From NCBI RefSeq assembly GCF_003369915.1, contig NC_046675.1:26474001-26538000 (forward strand): a DNA stretch of 64,000 nt, read 5' to 3'. Both the position numbers and the translations under genes were made by a program. Positions 56,660-64,000 of the stretch are shown here, in pieces. The notes below the pieces were generated by a model that was given only the letters and a program-made list of their open reading frames with translations, searched no databases and was not told the DNA's origin. Source of the DNA: Drosophila miranda. Its lineage: Eukaryota; Arthropoda; Insecta; Diptera; Drosophilidae. Numbering within the stretch: position 1 is the first letter of the stretch; each line of letters begins with the position of its first letter.

Positions 56660-57344
56660 ATGTGGTCCAAGCTGCTTTTCAGTGCTCTCTTCGGAATTTT
56701 CCTAGCCGCCAACTTTGAAGTTAATGTAAATATCATATCTTCAGGAGGACTTTTACTATCGTAAATTAGCAAACATTGCTCAAATACTCCACAGGATGCT
56801 GTGGTCTTTAGGTTCACGAACTTCGTCTGCAAAAGCTACAACACATCCGCGTTTGTGTTCAATAACTGTCGCCTGAAGGCCGTCAGTCGGGAAAAGGTGC
56901 TTCTCAATATGAATGGGACGATACTACATTCGGTAAATAATGTATCGCTTCATGCCAAGGTTTTTAAAAAAGCAAACGGCTTCCAGCCGTGGCTTCTGGA
57001 AGGAACCATCGATGCGTGCCGATTTTTGCGAAAGACCTATAATCCGTTTATGCGTATAGTCTACAATCTTTTCAAGGAATTTTCCAATATCAACCACACA
57101 TGTCCGCTTGTGGTAAGTGATATTTAAATAGTCTTGGATGCAAATCTGTGTTAAGTCTGACCCCCCACAGGGTCCACAAATTGTGAAGGATTTCTATCTG
57201 AAGCCCGAAATACTGCGACTGCCCTTTCCAACCGGAGATTATATGTTGTCGATGCAGTGGTTCTTTTATAATAGACCACAATTCGATACGAATGTTAGTT
57301 TTGCCTACGTGGAGGATCTACTGGTACTAAAAAAGAAAAACTAA
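56660..57344 (+). CDS. DUF1091 secreted protein, arm B unit 1
   Basis: Three exons, 56660-56725, 56795-57112 and 57171-57344, all phase 0, with 69- and 58-base introns. 185 residues. The signal peptide is MWSKLLFSALFGIFLAANFE. The exon 2 core reads FRFTNFVCKSYNTSAFVFNN, CRLKAVSREKVLLNMNGTIL, FKKANGFQPWLLEGTIDACR, EFSNINHTCPLV, keeping all the family's conserved cysteines. Exon 3 reads GPQIVKDFYLKPEILRLPFP then TGDYMLSMQWFFYNRPQFDT. It is a small secreted protein of the DUF1091 (CheB-related) family with no assigned molecular role. Its inverted counterpart at 34305-33745 is broken by two deletions, so this is the only functional copy of unit 1 in the window. Confidence 0.9.
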
Positions 57345-57794
57345 TTCAATATATTTTTAAAGTACAATTGAGAATTCATTTTTTTCTTTTATTGTTTGAT
57401 TAAAAGTCAATTATTATGACGCGAAATGGTGGTGCAATGGCTGCCTGACTGCCTTTGGACAGAAGAATCTCATTGTCAGCTAAAAAAGGTTCCGTAATCG
57501 TAATCGTACTCGAACTTTTTTATATGCAATATTTGTTTCACTTTTGTTGCCACGCACATAATCGTAACCGATTGGAAGGATGTTGAATAGAGATTGCTGA
57601 GTAGGGTAGTTCGATATCGCACATTCCTTGTATGCAAGGCCAATATGGCCTTCAGTTATCCGAATGGGATATAGAACCGTCGAGAGTATGCTTATGAGGT
57701 TTGAAAATCCTCGAGAATCCGGAACGCTTTGTGGCTTAGAATATTGCGTCATTGCGATTCAATTCGCTTATCGATTATCGTTCGATTATTAGCA

Positions 57795-58240
57795 ATGCAG
57801 TCCAAGCTAATGTTCTGTGTTCTATTCGGAATACTTCTAACTTCTACATTCGATTTCAATGAAACAGTTCCTGAATTATTTCGAGTTCTACAACTGTCGT
57901 CTGAAGGATGTCGGTGAAACGAAGGTGGTGCTCAAAATGAATAGGACGATATGACATCAGGCCTACGATATATTCATGGCCACACGTTCGAAAGGGCAAA
58001 TGTATATAAGCGAAAGCCAAATCTACCATTTGTTAATTTAGCCTATATTTTATTTAAAGAGTTTACAAACATTAAGCACTCATGTCCGTACTTGGTAAGA
58101 TATTCGAAAACTTTCTAGGTCAAAATTATTTAAAGTGTAATTTACAGGGCCTACAAATTGTCAAAAACTCCTATGTGAGACACGAACTGTTGCGTCTTCC
58201 CTTTCCAACTGGGGATTATTTGATGACGATTCGTTTATTG
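57795..58240 (+). pseudogene. DUF1091 pseudogene, arm B unit 2
   Basis: An ATG at 57795 begins the signal exon MQSKLMFCVLFGILLTS. The intron and the first part of exon 2 are lost: the text passes directly to TTCTACAACTGTCGTCTGAA. The frame then meets a TGA inside the NRTI block at about 57,953. Exon 3 (GLQIVKNSYVRHELLRLPFP then TGDYLMT) is readable at 58,149-58,232 but lacks its end. The same missing intron/exon-2 start is seen in unit 2 of arm A. Confidence 0.85.
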
Positions 58241-58639
58241 TGTTATTGTGGCGGAAAGTATAGAATATATATAGTAAAAGGTGTGGGGATGCGATAGCGA
58301 TAGCAAGAATTAGCGATTCAATACAGGGTCGGATTGGAGACGTCGGTCTGTCTAAGACTGTTTCAGATTGAAGGTCAATTATGCAAAATGCGAGAAGTGA
58401 GATCAAGACTAAATTCAAGGCAGGCGGGCCGAATAACCCGTTCCGTAATACAAGAAAAGCGCTAGAGAGATAGAGACTGGCTATAATGTGTTACAGTGGG
58501 CAGTAGACGAAAAATAATATGGTTTTACTCCACTAATCTCTGGAGTATTGGCTAATGTTATGCTGCATAACCCAACAGTATTCGTAGAGAATCTTCTGAA
58601 GAGCTATAAAGCTATATTTTAATATTAATCAAAATTATT

Positions 58640-58870
58640 TTAAAGCTACAACCATTCGTTTTGAGATTCGACCTATTACGCCTTGATCGAAATTATTTTC
58701 TATAAATGAGATACATCTCTTGTTCGATGTTCTCCGGAAGTAATTTAAGCAAAATGAAACATGATCATCAACATTTTATTGACTCTTTCATGCGGGAAAA
58801 GATATTATTGTATGCCCGGTACTCCCAGAGGGTAGGGGTATATTAGATTTTTGTAGATTAAAACTTCGTC
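58640..58870. repeat. Dispersed repeat copy inside arm B
   Basis: AAGCTACAACCATTCGTTTT, GATGTTCTCCGGAAGTAATT, AACATTTTATTGACTCTTTC and TACTCCCAGAGGG are shared with 32,805-33,030 of arm A in inverted orientation. It lies at the same place between units 2 and 3. Confidence 0.7.
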
Positions 58871-58879
58871 TGCGAGAGG

Positions 58880-59226
58880 TATACAAAAATTATGAATCGC
58901 GTTCCACAACCGCCGTTTTAAAAAAAAACAGAATATAAGCCATGAGTTTTCGAAGCTAGATTTTATACCTGTCTGTATTTTCGAAAGCGAAATCTACCCA
59001 TTTCTAATATAGTCTATGGGCTGTTCAAAGAGTTTACGAATAGTAATCACACATGTCCATACCGTCGTAACATCTCATATTTGTATTAAAGTGTCCACAG
59101 ACTTTCAAAGATTTGTATGTACGGTCCAACGGGGGATTATTTATTGACGATTAAGTGGTGCTTCGATAAGAAGCCACAATTTGATACGAACATAAGTTTT
59201 ACATTCGTGGAGGATCCACTGAAGTG
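58880..59226 (+). pseudogene. DUF1091 pseudogene, arm B unit 3
   Basis: It starts inside exon 2 with a degraded cysteine block (CACAACCGCCGTTTT), then a poly-A interruption. The FESEIYPFLI-like region, SNHTCPY and an exon 3 remnant ending FVEDPLK then TGA follow. There is no signal exon. It matches the arm A copy at 32803-32378 closely, including the same lesions. Confidence 0.8.
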
Positions 59227-59405
59227 AATTTAGACCAAGAATGGATTGTGCAGAAGATCGGCTATTCCTATAATTCTAGTTTATCAGTTTTAAATCAGTG
59301 TTTAAAGTAATTAAAGCAATTAAACTCATTCAAGCGGAAATGGACATAGCATAAAATAACACGTTGATGTCATTCCAAAGTTATTATTCCCCCAAGGCAG
59401 GAACT

Positions 59406-60060
59406 ATGCGTTTTCAGCTGATTATCTGTGCGGTCATCGGATTATTCCTAGCATTCAGCATCACTATTAACGTAAATATATGTATAATACTAATCAAGTG
59501 GACAATAGTGAACCAAGTTTTCAGGATGCTGTCATCTTCAAGTTTACGAATGCCGTGTGTGAAAGTTACAACCAATCCTGGTTCGTGTTCCACAACTGTC
59601 GTCTGAAGGCTGTCAGTCGAAGCAAAGTGTTCTTCAATATGAATGGAACGATATTACATCCGGCCAACGATATTAAAATTCATATGCGGGTTTTCAAAAA
59701 GGCAAATGGCTACAAGCCATGGCTTTTCGATGTAACATGTGATGCCTGTCTGCATTTGCGAAAGCGAAATACCCCCTTTCTATCGATAGTCTATGGGCTC
59801 TTCAAACCATATACTAACATTAATCACACATGCCCCTACGTGGTAAGAGAATATGCGTATTTCTCAGCAGTACAACATCTAAAACTCCAATACAGGGTCC
59901 ACAGATTATTACAGATTTTTATCTAAGACCCGAGCTACTGCGCCTTCCCTTTCCAACGGGGGATTATATGTTGTCGATGCAGTGGATCTTCGATAAGAAG
60001 CTCCAGTTTGATACGAACATTAGTTTTACGTTCGTAGAGGATCTAATCAAGAGCAAATAG
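59406..60060 (+). CDS. DUF1091 secreted protein, arm B unit 4
   Basis: Three exons, 59406-59471, 59525-59842 and 59896-60060. The lengths are the same (22, 106 and 54 codons plus stop) and so are the splice borders as in the arm A twin. The signal peptide MRFQLIICAVIGLFLAFSIT is identical. Exon 2 differs by a few residues (RKRNTPFLSIV against RRRNTPLLLIV) and exon 3 by a few (LPFPTGDY, FVEDLIKSK). The intron sequences are also close to identical, which points to recent duplication or gene conversion. It is a secreted DUF1091 (CheB-related) protein of unknown molecular role. Confidence 0.9.
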
Positions 60061-60276
60061 TTGGAGTTACATGCAGACGATTCCTGATCCCAACAGATCC
60101 CAACATAGAACAGTAATTCAATTTAACTTGCAAGCAATTATTGTAGCGATTTCTTAAATATATCTATGGTTATCCGTGTTTTTTCGACTTATAGGTGAAT
60201 GAAACGAAAGGGAAAGAGCAACGGAAATTGGTGTCCAGTTTCGGTTAAATAAAATATGTTTAGCCAAGATCTATTG

Positions 60277-60350
60277 GGATGCAGTCCAAGCTGATCGCCT
60301 GCTTTTTTTCAGAGTTTACCTAACATCGAACTTAACACAAGCAAGTCTTT
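60277..60350 (+). pseudogene. DUF1091 5' fragment (arm B, unit 5)
   Basis: ATGCAGTCCAAGCTGATCGC opens a signal-exon remnant that resembles unit 2 (MQSKL...) but reaches a stop at TAA within 15 codons. The corresponding position in arm A is near 31,300-31,345. No exon 2 or 3 follows. Confidence 0.6.
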
Positions 60351-60385
60351 CAATATTTTAGAGCTACTACCTTTCTGGTCGATAA

Positions 60386-60777
60386 AGCCTATTTGTATTT
60401 TTATATAGTACGTGCGTCCGACGTTTGTAATTCATAGTTCTCAGAGACTATTCGAGCTATTCATATCACGCAAACACTCATATCAGCCCCATCAAATCGC
60501 GAGAAATCCCACAAACTCATGAAATTAGAAAGATTGATCATATCAGCATGATTTATTTATAAATCATTTAAGAGCTTAAAAACTAACCACACACAATTAC
60601 TTAGTGGACAGAGAACCCAACAGCTACTTTTGATGTGGCGTTCCTTTCCACAACCCAGAGGATCCAGCACTCTATCGGTAATATTGAGTTGTAAGTATAG
60701 TTGGTATATAACTCGATTAGAATGCCTCAGTAAGCTTATGGGAAGGGAAGCAGAAGAAAGCGGATAGTCTGCAAGTT
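60386..60777. other. Short intergenic stretch before the aquaporin gene
   Basis: It is A/T-rich and I see no gene in it. It is 3' of the minus-strand aquaporin gene and presumably includes that gene's 3' UTR. Confidence 0.4.
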
Positions 60778-61584
60778 CTAATATGGCCGGGTACGCTTCG
60801 GACGTCTTGAGGTCGTTTTCATAGGCTTAGCGTTAGAAGTAAGGGCACAGCGCCAAATAAATGGAACCAGAACAGCAGCCAGTGTCTGACCACCCAGTTG
60901 CGGATAAAATATACCTCGATAGTCGTGAAACAGCAAAGGGATGAGTGTTTTGGCTGGGTTCATAGACGCTCCCGTCAGTTGGTTCTACGCTTGGCGGAAA
61001 GGAGGATTGGTCTGTTATTCTGAATCTGCTGTAAAGCTCCTCTTCTCCCTTACCCCAGCAAAACCACAAGCAGTCACTAAGAGTCCCATTCGAATTGGGG
61101 CCGAGTCGAGGCAGCCGCCATTCCTCACATCCCACTGAGCGCACCAGCCCAGGACAAGCACCGAAGTAAGGGTGAACTCAACGGCTAAAATTTGATAGTC
61201 AGACAGGTCGGCCATCGGGTCTTGCAGACAGACAGCCGGGTAGTTCTGCTCTGTGACATCCTTTGGCAGCATCGCCATCAGAAAGTAATAGCCGGCAAGG
61301 CCGCCGGCAAGCTGACAGGCCACATAGACCAGCATCATGTCGACGGCTATGTGGCCGAGAATGCAGCACGAAATCGAAACACTGGGATTGGTATGGGCAC
61401 CCGAAACGCAGCCGAAAACATGCACCACTATCCCCACAGTCAGTCCGTATTGAAGGCTGCCAACCAAAAATCCAGTCTCCTCCGGAAAGGTCATCGCCAC
61501 TCCCATGCAGCCGACTATCATCAGAAGCGCCGTGGCGGCAAACTCACCCAAAGCTCGAGAGAAAGTAGTTCTGTCCAGTATCAT
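60778..61584 (-). CDS. Aquaporin/MIP-family channel with atypical first pore motif
   Basis: Two coding exons on the minus strand: 61584-61054 and 60984-60778, joined in phase 0 by a 69-base intron. The product is about 245 residues, the normal MIP length. Membrane segments include FSRALGEFAATALLMIVGCM (TM1), LTVGIVVHVFGCVSGAHTNP (TM2 and loop B), VDMMLVYVACQLAGGLAGYY and ILAVEFTLTSVLVLGWCA. The first pore motif reads NPS instead of NPA. The second is GASMNPAKT, where the usual selectivity-filter arginine after NPA is lysine. Family members conduct water or small solutes; substitutions here may change selectivity or abolish conduction. The start was chosen at the ATG just before TM1; an in-frame upstream ATG at MWQAVNLV is possible. 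Drosophila has several such genes, and I did not assign one. Confidence 0.85.
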
Positions 61585-62033
61585 CGTCGAAATTGCGTGT
61601 GAGAGACGAGTGAATTTCGACAAAAATGTAAGTCTTTTGAAGAAACTACTCTCAAACAGGACTCGATTGATATTTGACACCAAATTCACGGCCTGCCACA
61701 TAACTCGAAGCTTAGTTCTAGCAACTAGTTCCCGGGTACACAAAAATTCAAACGTGACAAGAAACAAGTAAAAAATAAAGAAAGACTGACTGCGACGAGT
61801 ACACAAGAAGTGTTCAAAGGATTGCTAAAATATTTCAGGTCAATTTAATAATAAATTCATACAATATTTAAAAGCACGTGATTAGAATTTAAAATAGTTT
61901 AAAGAAATAAATTAAGTCCCGGGATGAAACAATGAGTAGCAGAATGCTTTTTAAGAATGAAGTGAAAACAGGGACAAAGGCACGGTAAGTGGAACCGAAA
62001 TAGTATACGGTATACGGCAAACAATAAGTGAAA
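61585..62033. other. Spacer between the aquaporin gene and Unc-45
   Basis: It includes the 5' region of the aquaporin gene (an open frame continues upstream to about 61,806 but without a clear start) and the Unc-45 3' UTR. No other gene is seen. Confidence 0.4.
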
Positions 62034-64000
62034 TTATTCATCAAGAAATTCTGTAATTTTGGCACTTTCGGCAAACACGTCGGGAATTTCGGCCTCATCG
62101 GATCGCTCAATAATGCGATATCTCTCCGCTGCGGCCAGGCACTGAATTGCCACCTCTCTGGCCTTGGCTCGCGACTCATCCGGTAACTGGCCGAGGCCGC
62201 TCAGCAACTCCATAATGTCCGTCTGGAAGAGCTTCTTGGCAGTCTCCTCGCCGGAATTGATCATATTGAGTATTATGACAATGCCCCGATGCTGAACCGC
62301 AGGGCTGGGATTGGCTATCAGTGTGTGGAGTACGTCCAGCCAGCTGGTAACTGCGAATATTTTCTCACAACACTTCTCCGAAACGGAAGTGAGCATGGCC
62401 AAGGCCCCGGCACAGGCCATGGCTGTCTCCTCGTCCACATCCTCGCAGAGAAGGGCCAGGAATTTGACGCGATCGTTTTCGCCCTCGAACATCTTGACCA
62501 CGTCCCCGGACATCACCAGATTGCAAATGCATTGAGCAGCTGCTCGCGTCAGAAATACATGATCTTCCATCAGGTAGAACTCGATCCTTGACAGTCCCTG
62601 CTCCTTGACGATGCGTTGGCGGACGCTTTCGTTCATGTTGGCCAAATTGGTGAGAGCCATCAGCGCCTCAAAGTTTTCCAGTGCCGTGCAGTCCTGATGC
62701 AGCAGATTCAACAACGGCCGAATGACATCGAGAGATCTTTGGCCGCTGAACGCTACCTCTGGGTTGATGGTTATACCGATTCTGGCGAGAGCCTGGCAGG
62801 CATGCCTCTTGCCCTTCTCTGTGCCCTCGAGGGCCATGCGCAGAAGCGCCTTGACGCCGCCATCCTGGACGACCTTTCCGCGCAGCTCCTGGAGTCCACA
62901 AACTGCATTCAGAACCCTGGCCATCAGCTCCTGCGAGTTGTGGCTCTCGGTTTTGGCCAGAGCACAGAGTGCGGTGGTGATGCCCTCGTTGGCCAGGATC
63001 GTGATACGCTTATTTATGAAGTCCACATCGTCCAGCTCGTGCTCCTCGGGTATGTGTTGCTTCGCGAACTTGGCCAGCTCCACCATTTCAGGGACCATTT
63101 CCTGCTTCTCGTACGCATTGCACAGATTGACGAAGGTGGTGACCACTCCGTACAGACAGGACTGGTCTCCACCGCGGGTCAGCTCCATCAGAGCGTGTAT
63201 GGAGGCCTTGTCCTCGATCAGTTTCTCCTTGCATTCGGCATCGAGCGTGAGATAAGCCAGGCCATCGGCAGCCCAGCGTCGAATGTCCTTGTCCTTGCCG
63301 GGCTTGATCAGGAAACGGCGACAGGCTTCGGCCAGCTTGAGGGCTGCCCCATCGCCAAATGGCCGAATAGCCGCATCACCTCCACCGTAGCTGCCAAGCT
63401 TGCACAATCCCACAAGGGCGCGGACTCGGATGGCGTCATTTTTGGAGTGGTAGAGCCGCTTGAGTATGTCCACGCCATTCTCAGAAAGAGCCTTGGCCTT
63501 GTCCTTTTTGGAGGAGGCGGCTATCAGACACTCGCATGCCACACGCTGCTGCAGCTCATCATCTGTGGTGGCCATGGCCAAAATCATCTGCAGAATGCCT
63601 ACGAAAAGATTAGGAATCAGTTAAGTTCAACAAACAATCCCCACCCTGAAGACTCACCCTCTCTGGCGATAATTTGGTTGCCAACATCCAGGGGGCCGCT
63701 CAGCAAAGCAGTTATAGTCACGATGACGCGCACCTTGGACTCCATGTCGGGCGACAGCAGCTTGTCTTTGATGAACTCGTCGATCTGTTCCACGAAGCGT
63801 AACTTGGCCTCGTCATAGTACATGTTCTCATAGACCCTGGCCAGACAGACCGACGCAATTGTAGAGGAGGACGAGGTTATCTCCATGGCACTCTCGTACT
63901 TATAGTCCTCCAACTCGGAGCACACCTCCAGGAGGCGGCACAGGCCGCGAATCTCCACCAGACGCTCGGCCCATTCTAGGGCCGCGTAGTGAATGTTTCT
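62034..64000 (-). CDS. Unc-45: UNC-45 myosin chaperone, central and UCS domains, partial
   Basis: UNC-45 folds and protects muscle and non-muscle myosin motor domains together with Hsp90. Two exons on the minus strand are visible: from the right edge to 63658, then 63598-62034, with a 59-base intron (GTGAGT / TCGTAG) that joins GAG-G to GC. About 635 residues are present. Armadillo-type helices run through the central part (ALVGLCKLGSYGGGDAAIRP, RRWAADGLAYLTLDAECKEK) and the UCS domain (LTNLANMNESVRQRIVKEQG, AAAQCICNLVMSG, VQHRGIVIILNMINSGEE). The C-terminus is ESAKITEFLDE. The N-terminal TPR domain lies beyond the right edge. Reading frame and conservation are excellent; no damage is seen. 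Confidence 0.97.

Larger units (their letters stand above)
56640..60385 (+). repeat. Arm B of the inverted DUF1091 duplication
   Basis: Colinear with 34,455-31,230 read on the opposite strand. The units are B1 (intact), B2 (pseudogene), an interposed dispersed repeat, B3 (pseudogene), B4 (intact) and a truncated fifth start at about 60,277. It is about 0.5 kb longer than arm A. Confidence 0.85.

Noticed and set aside
62616..63818. 400-codon plus-strand open frame opposite Unc-45
   Set aside because: Antisense shadow of the Unc-45 exon, crossing its intron; no domain is recognisable, and the minus-strand protein is clearly conserved.

Overview
The window is eukaryotic, intron-rich insect DNA, almost certainly from a Drosophila species. 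The introns are mostly 50-75 bases with GT-AG borders. The recognisable genes are Drosophila orthologues, and the non-coding DNA is full of short microsatellites and of dispersed sequences common in this genus. The neighbourhood of neprilysin-2-like, tacc and murashka-like genes suggests Muller element E. The exact species cannot be read from the sequence.

Layout. At 1-1082 are three exons of an M13 metallopeptidase (neprilysin, Nep2-like), minus strand; the gene runs off the left edge and its first exon was not found. From 1083 to about 10.2 kb no gene is visible. At 10.27-10.96 kb (minus) is an unrecognised gene whose last exon carries two reading frames joined by an ATGA stop/start overlap. 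At 12.65-24.76 kb (minus) is tacc, with two alternative coding first exons, one very long disordered exon and a C-terminal TACC coiled coil spread over seven small exons. At 26.71-27.46 kb (minus) is a zeste-type Myb/SANT-like gene with a start codon split by an intron and a GC-AG second intron.

From about 31.2 to 34.5 kb (minus) and again from 56.6 to 60.4 kb (plus) lie two clusters of DUF1091 secreted-protein genes and pseudogenes. They are colinear in opposite orientation: an inverted duplication of roughly 3 kb arms. Between the arms sits the large murashka-like RING E3 ligase gene (38.99-47.51 kb, minus). Beside arm B there are also an IR/DR-type Tc1 transposon remnant (53.8-54.8 kb) and a non-LTR retrotransposon fragment inserted in another DUF1091 pseudogene (54.8-55.4 kb). 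To the right are an atypical aquaporin-family gene (60.78-61.58 kb, minus) and the 3' part of Unc-45 (62.03 kb to the edge, minus), separated by about 450 bases.

The genes do not form one pathway. The structural theme is a repeat-rich, fast-evolving DUF1091 inverted duplication placed between conserved single-copy genes, which may mark a rearrangement breakpoint. I found no tRNA, rRNA or CRISPR array.
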